From NCBI GenBank assembly GCA_964484045.1, contig CAZAEP010000133.1:1-7426 (forward strand): DNA of 7,426 nucleotides, in the 5' to 3' direction. Each line of letters begins with the position of its first letter. Position 1 is the first letter of the stretch. Made by a program: the position numbers and the translations under genes. This document shows, one piece after another, positions 1 to 6,924 of the stretch. The stretch is from J134 sp964484045. Its GTDB lineage: Bacteria; Pseudomonadota; Alphaproteobacteria; Sphingomonadales; Rhodothalassiaceae. A model generated the notes under the pieces. It was not told the DNA's origin and did no database searches. It was given only the letters and a program-made list of their open reading frames with translations.

Positions 1-504
1 AAGGTCGGCGGCGGCTCCGAGGTCGAGGTCAAGGAGCGCAAGGACCGCGTCGACGATGCGCTGCACGCCACGCGCGCGGCGGTCGAGGAAGGCATCGTCG
101 CCGGTGGCGGCGTCGCGCTTCTCTATTCGGTGCGGGCCCTCGACGGCGTCAAGGGCGCGAACGACGATCAGGAGAAGGGCATCGCCATCGTGCGGCGCGC
201 GCTCGAGGCGCCGGCGCGGCAGATCGCCGAGAATGCGGGCTTCGACGGGGCGGTCGTCGCGGGCAAGCTGCTCGAGCAGGACAAGCCGAATTTCGGTTTC
301 GACGCCCAGGCCGAGGAATATGGCGATCTCGTCGAGCGCGGCATCATCGACCCGACCAAGGTCGTGCGCACGGCGCTGCAGGATGCCTCTTCGGTCGCCG
401 GCCTTCTCATCACCACCGAGGCGATGGTCGCCGAGATGCCCGAGAAGAAGGCGGCCGGCGCCGGTGCCGGTATGCCCGGCGGCATGGGGGACATGGACTT
501 CTGA
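1..504 (+). CDS. groL: Chaperonin GroEL, C-terminal part (5' end outside window)
   Basis: This is the last 167 residues of the 60-kDa chaperonin, the cytosolic ATP-driven double-ring folding machine that works with GroES. The frame is open from base 1, so the gene begins upstream. The visible part corresponds to about residue 380 onward of E. coli GroEL. It includes the intermediate-domain DDALHATRAAVEEG block, whose second Asp (residue 19 here) matches the ATP-hydrolysis Asp398. It also has the nucleotide-contacting AGGG loop (34-37) and the IIDPTK segment (115-120), whose Asp matches Asp495. The sequence ends in a short Gly/Met-rich tail, GMPGGMGDMDF, as in many alphaproteobacterial GroELs. 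A strong hairpin terminator follows 29 nt after the stop, consistent with this being the last gene of a groES-groEL operon. GroES itself is not in view. Family assignment is certain. Which paralogue it is, if the genome has several, cannot be told. Confidence 0.98.
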   Translation, partial: KVGGGSEVEVKERKDRVDDALHATRAAVEEGIVAGGGVALLYSVRALDGVKGANDDQEKGIAIVRRALEAPARQIAENAGFDGAVVAGKLLEQDKPNFGFDAQAEEYGDLVERGIIDPTKVVRTALQDASSVAGLLITTEAMVAEMPEKKAAGAGAGMPGGMGDMDF

Positions 505-533
505 TCTCCCCGATACGGGCGTTGAACCATGGG

Positions 534-565
534 GGCCGGAGCGGATACCGTTCCGGCCTTCTTTC
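534..565 (+). terminator. Intrinsic terminator after groL
   Basis: An inverted repeat pairs 534-544 (GGCCGGAGCGG) with 548-558 (CCGTTCCGGCC) around a 3-nt loop, ATA. The 11-bp stem has a single G-T wobble. The T-rich run TTCTTTC follows directly. It lies 29 nt after the groL stop, so it should end the chaperonin transcript and insulate the SDR gene downstream. Confidence 0.85.
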
Positions 566-599
566 ATGTCGCGGTGGCGACCGGCAAGGGAGCGGGCGG

Positions 600-1406
600 A
601 TGCGGTTTGCGGGCAAGTGCGTATGGATCACCGGCGCGTCCTCGGGCATCGGCGAGGCCCTCGCAGGAGCGCTCGCCCGGCGCGGTGCGCGCCTCGTTCT
701 CTCGGCGCGGCGGGAGCGCGAGCTCGAACGCGTTCGCGCGGAGATCGTGCGGGCCGGCGGGGCGAGAGAGGATGTTGCGATCCTCCCCTTCGACGTCACC
801 GACGAGGCCGTGCTCGACGACATGGTGGGGCGCGCCGAGGCGGCCTTCGGCGGTGTCGACGTGCTCGTCAACAATGCCGGGATCAGTCAGCGCTCGCGTG
901 CGCTCGAGACCGGAATGGCGGTTCATCGCCGCATCATGGAGATCGATTACTTCGCCCCCGTGGCGCTGACGCAGAAGATGCTGCCGCACATGGTGGCGCG
1001 GGGCGAGGGGCTCATTGCGGTGACCGCCTCGGTGGCCGGCAAGGTGGGCGTGCCCCTGCGCACCGCCTATTGCGCCGCCAAGCACGCGGTGATGGGCTAT
1101 TACGACGCGCTGCGCGCCGAGGTCGCCGCGCACGGGATCAGGGTGGCGACGATCGTCCCCGGCTTCATCCGCACCGACATCGCGCGACACGCCCTGCGCG
1201 GCGATGCCAGCGAGGTCGGCGAGACCACGCCGGCGATCGCCGGCGGCATGGATCCGGACCGGGCGGCCGAGGTGATCGTGCGCGGGCTCGAGCGCGAGCG
1301 GCCCGAGATCGCCGTCGGGACGGGGCGCGAGATGCTGCTCCTGCCAGTGAAACGCCTCTCGCACCGCCTCGTCTTCAAGGCCGTCGAAGGACTCGAGGCG
1401 AGCTGA
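600..1406 (+). CDS. Classical SDR-family NAD(P)-dependent oxidoreductase
   Basis: The 268-aa product is a complete classical short-chain dehydrogenase/reductase, a cytosolic Rossmann-fold enzyme that oxidises or reduces an alcohol/carbonyl pair with NAD(P). The TGASSGIG cofactor motif is at 11-18, the Asp of the FDVTD stretch at 65 and NNAG at 91-94. The catalytic residues are Ser144, Tyr157 and Lys161 (YCAAK), with the usual VPGFIRT segment at 187-192. Arg37/Arg38 after the second beta strand would suit NADPH, but that is inference. The ATG at 600 is preferred because AAGGGAG (586-592) sits 7 nt upstream. An in-frame ATG at 522 would add 26 residues translated across the groL terminator and is unlikely. 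The overall pattern resembles the DHRS7-like group. The substrate is unknown and I assign no gene symbol. The gene probably has its own promoter, though none is obvious in the short gap after the terminator. Confidence 0.93.
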   Translation: MRFAGKCVWITGASSGIGEALAGALARRGARLVLSARRERELERVRAEIVRAGGAREDVAILPFDVTDEAVLDDMVGRAEAAFGGVDVLVNNAGISQRSRALETGMAVHRRIMEIDYFAPVALTQKMLPHMVARGEGLIAVTASVAGKVGVPLRTAYCAAKHAVMGYYDALRAEVAAHGIRVATIVPGFIRTDIARHALRGDASEVGETTPAIAGGMDPDRAAEVIVRGLERERPEIAVGTGREMLLLPVKRLSHRLVFKAVEGLEAS

Positions 1407-1457
1407 GTTTGAGGGGCGGGGGCGGAGGACCGGCACGCCGACAGCCTCGGCCGCCGG

Positions 1458-1476
1458 GCGGGCCCGCGAGGCCCGC
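1458..1476. terminator. GC-rich hairpin between convergent SDR genes
   Basis: A perfect 7-bp stem (GCGGGCC, 1458-1464, with GGCCCGC, 1470-1476) encloses the loop CGCGA in the 78-bp gap between two convergent genes. No T-run follows on either strand, so termination here is only suggested by position. In DNA this GC-rich, such stems also arise by chance. Confidence 0.35.
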
Positions 1477-1484
1477 GCCTCGCC

Positions 1485-2186
1485 TCACCATTTCTCCATG
1501 AAGGGCCGCAGGTCGAGCTCGAAGGTCCAGGCCGATTTCGGCTGATGGGCGACGTGAAAGACGGTATCGGCGATGTCGTCGGCCTTGAGGAAGAAGGTGT
1601 CGGGCTTGTCGGGCAGCATCTTGCGCGTGCGCGGCAGATCGATCACGCCGTCGATGATGAAGAGCGCGACATGGATGCCCCTGGGCCCCCAGTGGCGGGC
1701 CAGCGATTGCGCCAGCGAGCGTTGCGCCGCCTTGGCGGCGGCAAAGGCGGTCGTTTTCGCCCCGCCGCGCCGGCTCGCGGTGGCGCCGGTGATCATGATC
1801 GCCCCGCCGCCCTTTCTCACCATTCCGGGCAGCACCGCCTGCGCCGCGACGAGGAGTCCCAGTGCATTGGTGCGAAAGCTCGATTCCATGTCCTCGACGG
1901 TCGTCTCCTCGGGCGTCGCCCAGCGTCCCGCACCGGCGTTGTAGCAGAGCACGTCGACCGGCCCCGGGCCCGCCGCGACCGCGTCAAGGGCCGCCCGCAG
2001 CGAGTCGGGGTCGCGGGCGTCGCAGGCGAAGGTCGCCGCGCCGCCGAGCTGGGCGGCGTAATGATCGAGCTTGTCCTTGCTGCGCGAGAGCAGCGCGATC
2101 TCGTAGCCGCCGGCGGCAAAGCGCCGCGCCAGGGCACAGCCATTGCCGGGGCCGACGCCGAGAATGGCACAGACGGGTCTGGGCAT
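1485..2186 (-). CDS. Atypical SDR-family protein with Phe replacing the catalytic Tyr
   Basis: The 233-aa product has the SDR Rossmann fold but deviates at the classical signatures. The cofactor loop is GVGPGNG (10-16) rather than TGxxxGIG, and NNAG appears as YNAG (82-85). The YxxxK position reads FAAAK, with Phe148 and Lys152. In the preceding MITGATAS stretch (131-138) the usual catalytic Ser does not align clearly. Related bacterial SDRs with an FxxAK motif and an IDG segment after strand 6 (here FIIDGVID, 176-183) are common as I recall them, so this is probably a subfamily feature rather than damage. Whether they catalyse by the standard mechanism is doubtful. The ATG is supported by GGAG about 9 nt upstream on the minus strand. 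The frame is intact and full length for a compact SDR. The gene converges on the classical SDR, with a 78-bp gap. The reaction and substrate are unknown. Confidence 0.92.
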   Translation of the reverse strand: MPRPVCAILGVGPGNGCALARRFAAGGYEIALLSRSKDKLDHYAAQLGGAATFACDARDPDSLRAALDAVAAGPGPVDVLCYNAGAGRWATPEETTVEDMESSFRTNALGLLVAAQAVLPGMVRKGGGAIMITGATASRRGGAKTTAFAAAKAAQRSLAQSLARHWGPRGIHVALFIIDGVIDLPRTRKMLPDKPDTFFLKADDIADTVFHVAHQPKSAWTFELDLRPFMEKW

Positions 2187-2257
2187 GTGTTGTTCTCCGA
2201 TCGAGGTCGACGGCCTTCTGGCGGCATGGGTCCCAAGGGACGGAAACGGCGCATGTT

Positions 2258-2287
2258 AGCATATCGGTGCGCTTCCGCTTCCGTCAG
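2258..2287 (-). promoter_or_regulatory. Possible sigma70-type promoter for the atypical SDR gene
   Basis: Read on the minus strand, CTGACG (2287-2282) and TATGCT (2263-2258) are 18 nt apart. Each matches four of six consensus bases. The placement would give a leader of roughly 60 nt before the start codon at 2186. It is the best candidate in the gap, found by eye only. Confidence 0.3.
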
Positions 2288-2389
2288 GAATGTTCATGTC
2301 GCATGAAATAAGACAAAATAAGCAACCCATTGAAGTATATCGTGATATGCCATCAGCCGCATCCTGCGGGATTTCTTTCTAAAATAAGA
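2288..2389. other. AT-rich intergenic stretch with repeated AAATAAG
   Basis: This stretch between the 3' end of the AlbA_2 gene and the atypical SDR promoter is clearly AT-richer than the rest of the window. AAATAAG occurs three times in the same orientation (2306-2312, 2316-2322, 2382-2388). A small 5-bp hairpin with a 3-nt loop (CCGCA/TGCGG, 2357-2369) is also present. On the minus strand, the direction of the AlbA_2 gene, no T-run follows it, so it is a poor terminator. I see no gene here. The stretch probably marks the left edge of the acquired segment. Confidence 0.4.
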
Positions 2390-3796
2390 TCATGCCCAGA
2401 ACGGGAGGTAACGCGCATATTTTCGCGAGCCCCCGACGGATTCATCCAGCTTGATCAGTCCGCACTCCATCGTTGCCGAAATGATCTGGGACACGATCGC
2501 GGCACGCTTCACTGGCAATTTGAAACGCTCGCGCAGGGACTGATTGGTCATTTTTTCCGACATGACCCATTTGAGAGCGCAGTGCTGATAGCAGGCCCTG
2601 ACACGGTCGTTTCGGTCCATCTTGCGGAACGGCTTCGGCCCGAAAACAACGACGGACGTTCGACCGGATGCAGAGCGAAAATCGGGAGCCGGCAACTGGA
2701 ACATCTCGGCCGCATCAACAACCCGGTCGACGCCGCTTCCCTTCTCTTCGCATATTCTCAATCGTCTCATCATATTTGCTAACCGTTCGTTCCGGGATTG
2801 ATAGCCGTCGATGAATCGTTCCACCTGTACAATCGGCTCTCCCGGATTCGAAATCTCGATTCTCTGGGCATAGATTTCAATCATCGGGGACATGCCATAT
2901 GCGGAAAAATCTTGATGTACCAATGCATTGGCGATCAATTCGCGCACGGCGACCTCGGGCAGAAGCTTCATTTCCTTTCGCAACGCTCCTTCGATCACCT
3001 CGTTTTGCGGAAGCTGTGACATAACGAAATCGACAAGGCCCTGAAATCCGACCGCATATCCTTTTTGCCCCGTCTGATCGAGCCGGGTGTTCAATTTCGA
3101 ATTGCCGTCATAGACGACCACACGCGTCGCCTTCCGGCACAGATCGGGAAATGCGTCAAGACGTTTCGCGAGAAGCAGAGCGGCGAGGCGTCGGACGGCA
3201 TACGCGTCGCCATGTGGATCGATCAGTCGATCGGAACATAGCCTGTCAAGGACTGCCGCCCGGTCCGTCGGGTAGGGCTGCTTCAGAAGCTCGAAATAGC
3301 CCTGCGTATCGAGGAGCGCGACGACGTCCTCTCCATGGAGCCTCGTCAAAGAATATTCCTCGAGCCAGGCCGGGCATCCTTCGGCAAAGTTGTTGCGGAG
3401 ACGATCCGGAGACATGGGGACAAGAGCTTCTCCGGAACGCATCCAGTATGCTCCCTCATATTCATATGCCGTGCCGGAGGGTCTTCCGGGAGTCGTGAGG
3501 ACGACGACCCTCCCGTCGGAATGGGAGACTTCCTCGACATCAACCCGGAACTTCAACGTTTCGAGAAGCTTCTTCTCCGTTTTTCGCGGCGAACGACATG
3601 CCTGTGTTCCGACGATGTGCCGTGGGGGGCTGTCCGTCACACCCAGAACCAGATGTCCTCCCCCCTCATTCGCCAGCGCGACGCAATATTTGCAGAGCTT
3701 CGAAAAATCGATCTGGTTCTTGGCTTCCTTGAATTCGAGATGATGGCCCTCCTCGCCTTCCCGAATCCACCTGTCGATGTCCTCGATTCGGTACAT
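2390..3796 (-). CDS. AlbA_2/Schlafen-domain putative DNA- or RNA-binding regulator with GHKL-like ATPase domain
   Basis: The 468-aa product fits the bacterial family usually annotated as ATP-binding protein, AlbA_2 domain protein or putative transcriptional regulator. The N-terminal AlbA_2 (Schlafen-like) domain spans about 14-140, with its hallmark LEFKEAKN (20-27) and ALANEGGGHLVLGVTD (40-55). The middle and C-terminal part carries the HATPase_c_4-type signatures ELIANALVHQDFS (286-298), the RIEISNPGE strand (312-320) and GSGVDRV (353-359). A basic region at about 394-465 could be a winged helix. Family members are predicted nucleic-acid-binding regulators. Some AlbA_2 proteins occur in defence or mobile loci, but the role here is not demonstrated. 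The start 3 nt after the symporter stop suggests co-transcription and possibly translational re-initiation; GCGGAA lies just upstream. Codon and base composition are noticeably less GC-rich than in the neighbours, which points to horizontal acquisition. The frame is intact and appears full length. Confidence 0.88.
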   Translation of the reverse strand: MYRIEDIDRWIREGEEGHHLEFKEAKNQIDFSKLCKYCVALANEGGGHLVLGVTDSPPRHIVGTQACRSPRKTEKKLLETLKFRVDVEEVSHSDGRVVVLTTPGRPSGTAYEYEGAYWMRSGEALVPMSPDRLRNNFAEGCPAWLEEYSLTRLHGEDVVALLDTQGYFELLKQPYPTDRAAVLDRLCSDRLIDPHGDAYAVRRLAALLLAKRLDAFPDLCRKATRVVVYDGNSKLNTRLDQTGQKGYAVGFQGLVDFVMSQLPQNEVIEGALRKEMKLLPEVAVRELIANALVHQDFSAYGMSPMIEIYAQRIEISNPGEPIVQVERFIDGYQSRNERLANMMRRLRICEEKGSGVDRVVDAAEMFQLPAPDFRSASGRTSVVVFGPKPFRKMDRNDRVRACYQHCALKWVMSEKMTNQSLRERFKLPVKRAAIVSQIISATMECGLIKLDESVGGSRKYARYLPFWA

Positions 3797-3799
3797 GAT

Positions 3800-5326
3800 T
3801 CATTCCGCGGCCGCCGTCATGGTTTCCGCGACGGGGCGGATGTCGCCGCTTTTCAGCCGCGCGAGATAGCGTTTCGTGTCGCGCTTGATCTCGCCCGCCA
3901 TGAGATAGATGCCGATGATGTTCGGCACCGCCATCAGGAAGAAGAGGCTGTCCATGATGTCGAAGACCTGGCGCATGGTGAAGGCGGCGCCGGGAATGAT
4001 GGCGGCGATATAGATGATCTTGAAAAGTGTCCGGCTGGTCGCCGAGAAGCCGAAGACGAAGGTCCAGACCTTCGAGGAATAGTAGCCCCAGGAGATGATC
4101 GTCGAATAGGCGAAGAGCAGCACCGCGACGGCGAGCACGATGTCGAAGCCGTCGATCACCGAATTGAAGGCGTAGGACGTCATCTGGATGTCGGTCAGAC
4201 CCTCGATCCTGTAGGCGCCGGTGACGATGATGACGAGCGCGGTCATGGCCGAGATGACGACGGTGTCGATGAAGGGCTCCATCAGCGCTACCATGCCTTC
4301 GGACACCGGCTCGTGGGTCTTCGCCGCCGCATGCGCCATGGTCGCCGAGCCGAGCCCGGCCTCGGTCGAATAGACGGCGCGCCGCATGCCCCAGACAAAG
4401 GCGCCGACGACGGCACCGATTCCGGCCTGGGGCCGGAACGCCTCGCGCACGATGAGCGTGATGGCGTCGTCGAGGACGCGCCAGTGGGCGCCGAGAATGA
4501 ACAGCGCGGCGCCGATATAGAGCAGCGCCATCAGGGGTACGAGACGTACCGTGACGCGGGCGATCTTGGTGATGCCGCCGAGGATGACCGCGGCCACGAG
4601 GGCGGCGAGGAGAATGCCGAAGAGCCACGGCGCCTCGATCCCGGTGACCGCGGCGAGTTGGCTGTAGGCCTGGTTCACCTGCGCGATCTGCAGCAGCGTC
4701 GGCAGGGCGAAGAGGGCATAGCTCCAGGCCAGCACGGCCCCGATGCGCGGCCAGCCGCGGGCGGCGAGACCCCGTCCGAGATAATACATCGGTCCGCCCG
4801 AGACGGTGCCGTCGGCGTGCTCCTTCCTGTATTTGACGCCCAGCGTGCACTCGGCGAATTTGAGCGTCATGGCGAAGAAGCCGATGATCCACATCCACAG
4901 CGCCGCCCCCGGCCCCCCGAGGGCGATGGCGATGGCGACGCCGGCGATGTTGCCGAGCCCGACGGTGCCCGAGAGCGCCGTCGAGAGCGCCTGGAACTGC
5001 GTCACCTCGCCCGGGGCCGCGGGGTCGTGGTAGATGCCGCGGAGAATGTCGAAGGCGCGGCGAAAGCCGCGCAGATTGATGAAGCCGAAATAGAAGGTGA
5101 GGAAGACCATCGGCGCCGCCATCCACAGCACGATGAGCTCCACCGGCTGGCCGAAGATCGTCACCTGGTAGAAGACCGCTCCCGAGAGCGCCTTGACCGC
5201 TCCGTCGACGAGGCCGGCGAAGCCGGAGGGCGCGGCATCGCCCGTCGCGGCCGCGGCGGGGCCGGCGCCCATGACCGTCAGGACCGCCGCCGTCGCCCAC
5301 AGCAACTTCTCTCGCCCGTGCACCAT
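3800..5326 (-). CDS. AGCS-family sodium:alanine/glycine symporter
   Basis: The 508-aa inner-membrane protein belongs to the alanine or glycine:cation symporter family, which imports small neutral amino acids with Na+ (established for the family; the substrate here is inferred). Signatures include LSGTVGLGNIAGVA (118-131) and GGPGAALWMWIIGFFAMT (137-154). SGGPMYYLGRGL (176-187) and the highly conserved RRAVYSTEAGLGSATMAHAA (315-334) also match. About ten hydrophobic segments lie between residues 60 and 480. The first 27 residues resemble a signal peptide ending in AAAAT, so the N-terminus may be processed. The ATG at 5326 is favoured by AAGGA 7 nt upstream; the much longer open frame reading in from beyond 5326 is a high-GC artefact. 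The gene is divergent from the NSS transporter gene and is followed 3 nt later by the AlbA_2 gene. Alanine versus glycine preference cannot be decided. Confidence 0.95.
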   Translation of the reverse strand: MVHGREKLLWATAAVLTVMGAGPAAAATGDAAPSGFAGLVDGAVKALSGAVFYQVTIFGQPVELIVLWMAAPMVFLTFYFGFINLRGFRRAFDILRGIYHDPAAPGEVTQFQALSTALSGTVGLGNIAGVAIAIALGGPGAALWMWIIGFFAMTLKFAECTLGVKYRKEHADGTVSGGPMYYLGRGLAARGWPRIGAVLAWSYALFALPTLLQIAQVNQAYSQLAAVTGIEAPWLFGILLAALVAAVILGGITKIARVTVRLVPLMALLYIGAALFILGAHWRVLDDAITLIVREAFRPQAGIGAVVGAFVWGMRRAVYSTEAGLGSATMAHAAAKTHEPVSEGMVALMEPFIDTVVISAMTALVIIVTGAYRIEGLTDIQMTSYAFNSVIDGFDIVLAVAVLLFAYSTIISWGYYSSKVWTFVFGFSATSRTLFKIIYIAAIIPGAAFTMRQVFDIMDSLFFLMAVPNIIGIYLMAGEIKRDTKRYLARLKSGDIRPVAETMTAAAE

Positions 5327-5476
5327 CGATTCGTCCTTCCTCGCCGTCACCGGTGCGGCGGAGCTTAAGCGAGGCGGGCACTCCGGGCCAAGGGCGAAAC
5401 GCTTGAGGGCGCCGGCGCCTTCTGCCACTCTCCGGCGCGATCGCACGTCGGAAGAACGAGCAGAAGGGGCCTCATC
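5327..5476. promoter_or_regulatory. Divergent intergenic region between two transporter genes, with a 12-bp palindrome
   Basis: This 150-bp gap must hold the promoters of both the AGCS (minus) and NSS (plus) genes. The perfect palindrome GGCGCCGGCGCC is at 5408-5419, near its centre, and could be an operator. Such GC palindromes also arise by chance in this genome; a similar GGCGCCGGTGCC lies inside groL. I found no convincing -35/-10 pair on either strand. Confidence 0.4.
5334..5338 (-). promoter_or_regulatory. Ribosome binding site setting the AGCS symporter start
   Basis: On the minus strand AAGGA lies 7 nt upstream of the ATG at 5326. It decides the start, because the same frame stays open for 427 more codons upstream, antisense to the NSS gene. 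Confidence 0.75.
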
Positions 5477-6856
5477 GTGTCGCAATCGCGCGCCGCCGGG
5501 TCGGCGACAGTCACCTTTTCCAGCCGTCTCGCCTTCGTCTTCGCCGCCGTCGGCGCCGCCGTCGGGCTCGGCAATGTCTGGAAGTTTCCCTATCTCGCCG
5601 GCGAGAACGGGGGCGCGGCCTTCGTCCTCGTCTATCTCGCGGGGCTCGCGCTCGTCGCCCTGCCGATCTTCATCGCCGAGGTGGTGATCGGCCGTCGTGG
5701 CGCGGCGAGCCCGCCCGAGGCCCTCGCGCGCCATGCGGTCGAGCACGGACGCTCCCCGCACTGGCGCGTTCCGGGCCTCTTCGGGCTGTTCGCCGGTCTT
5801 GTCATCATGAGCTTCTATTCGGTGGTCGCCGGCTGGACCTTCGACTATCTTCTCCACACGGCGGACGGCACATTGAGCGGCTTGTCCCCCGATCGCGCGG
5901 TGGCGCATTTCGAGGCCCTGCAGGCCTCCCTGCCGCGGCTTTTCTTCTGGCAGGGCGTGTTCATCCTGCTGACGCTGGGCATCGTCGCCAAGGGGGTGAC
6001 CTTCGGCATCGAGCGCGCCGTCGGCATCATGACGCCGGCGCTCGGCGTGCTTCTGCTGGTGCTCGTCGGATATGCGATCTATGCCGGCGACGTATCGCGG
6101 GCCGTCGCCTATCTCTTCGCTCCGGACTTCGCGAAGCTCACGCCGCGGGTGATGCTGGCGGCCGTGGGCCAGGCCTTCTTCACGCTCTCGGTCGGCATCG
6201 GCGGCGTGATGATGTACGGCGCCTATCTGCCGCGCGGGGCCTCGATCCTGCGCCTGTCGGGCTATGTCGCGCTCGCCGATACGGCGGTCGCCCTGCTCGC
6301 CGGGGTCGCCGTCTTTCCCATCGTCTTCGCCAACGGCCTCGACCCCGCGGGCGGCCCCGGCCTGGTCTTCGTCACCCTGCCGCTCGCGTTTGCCGACATG
6401 CCGCTCGGGGCCCTTGTCGGCGCGATCTTCTTCTTCTTCCTCATCCTCGCAGCGCTCACCTCGTCGATCGCGCTTTACGAGCCGACCGTCGCCTGGCTCG
6501 CGGAACGGGGGGTGAAGCGCGGTCATGGCGTGCTCGTCGCCGCCGGACTGAGCTGGCTCTTCGGCATCGCCTCGGTGCTCTCCTTCAATCTCTGGCGCGA
6601 CTGGCATCCGCTCGGCTTCGTCGATGCCCTTGCCGGCGCCACGCCCTTCGACCTCATCACCCGCGGGATCGACGTCCTGGTCCTGCCGCTCGGCGCACTC
6701 GTCATCGCCTGTTTCGCCGGGCGGCTGCTGCCGATGAGCGCGAGCCGCTCCGAGTTCGGCCCCGCGGACGGCCGGGGCTACTGGCTGTGGCGCTTCGCCG
6801 TGCGCTGGCTGACGCCGGCGCTCATCCTGGTGCTGCTCCTCGCCAACATCTTCTGA
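5477..6856 (+). CDS. NSS/SLC6-family sodium-dependent transporter (LeuT fold)
   Basis: The 459-aa inner-membrane protein is a full-length neurotransmitter:sodium symporter homologue. It likely imports an amino acid or similar solute with Na+; the substrate is not predictable. The unwound TM1 motif AAVGLGNVWKFPYLAGENGG (27-46) aligns with LeuT, with Asn33 matching the Na+ ligand Asn27. Lys36 sits at the place of extracellular-gate Arg30. Tyr114 matches LeuT Tyr108. TM6 GQAFFTLSVGIGG (231-243) matches the substrate and Na1 region (Thr236 for Thr254). TM8 ALTSSIALYEP (326-336) supplies Thr328/Ser329 for the Na2 site. About eleven hydrophobic segments are visible, the number found in many bacterial members. 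The start is GTG, with AAGGGG (5464-5469) 7 nt upstream. The C-terminus ends right after the last helix. The gene is divergent from the AGCS symporter gene, so the two may share regulation. Confidence 0.95.
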   Translation: MSQSRAAGSATVTFSSRLAFVFAAVGAAVGLGNVWKFPYLAGENGGAAFVLVYLAGLALVALPIFIAEVVIGRRGAASPPEALARHAVEHGRSPHWRVPGLFGLFAGLVIMSFYSVVAGWTFDYLLHTADGTLSGLSPDRAVAHFEALQASLPRLFFWQGVFILLTLGIVAKGVTFGIERAVGIMTPALGVLLLVLVGYAIYAGDVSRAVAYLFAPDFAKLTPRVMLAAVGQAFFTLSVGIGGVMMYGAYLPRGASILRLSGYVALADTAVALLAGVAVFPIVFANGLDPAGGPGLVFVTLPLAFADMPLGALVGAIFFFFLILAALTSSIALYEPTVAWLAERGVKRGHGVLVAAGLSWLFGIASVLSFNLWRDWHPLGFVDALAGATPFDLITRGIDVLVLPLGALVIACFAGRLLPMSASRSEFGPADGRGYWLWRFAVRWLTPALILVLLLANIF

Positions 6857-6924
6857 GCGGCTTTCACCGGGCTTTGATGCGAACGTGATTGGCGGTCGCG
6901 GTCGCCGCTTTCTAGAGTGCCCGC

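Noticed and set aside
522..599. Earlier ATG for the classical SDR
   Set aside because: It would translate through the groL terminator hairpin and adds 26 residues not typical of the family; the ATG at 600 has a proper ribosome site.
56..1501. Plus-strand 481-codon open frame across groL and the SDR
   Set aside because: It is an Arg/Pro/Ala/Ser-rich alternative frame of two clearly coding genes and crosses a strong terminator.
2330..2782. Plus-strand 150-codon open frame
   Set aside because: Most of it is antisense to the C-terminal part of the AlbA_2 gene, and it has no motif or convincing ribosome site.
3335..5368. Plus-strand 677-codon open frame
   Set aside because: It lies antisense to the well-supported AGCS and AlbA_2 genes and has low-complexity charged composition with no recognisable domain.
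5327..6607. Continuation of the symporter frame upstream to give a 935-residue protein
   Set aside because: The added 427 residues are antisense to the NSS gene, full of Asp/Glu/Arg/Gly/His as high-GC antisense frames are. A good ribosome site marks the ATG at 5326.
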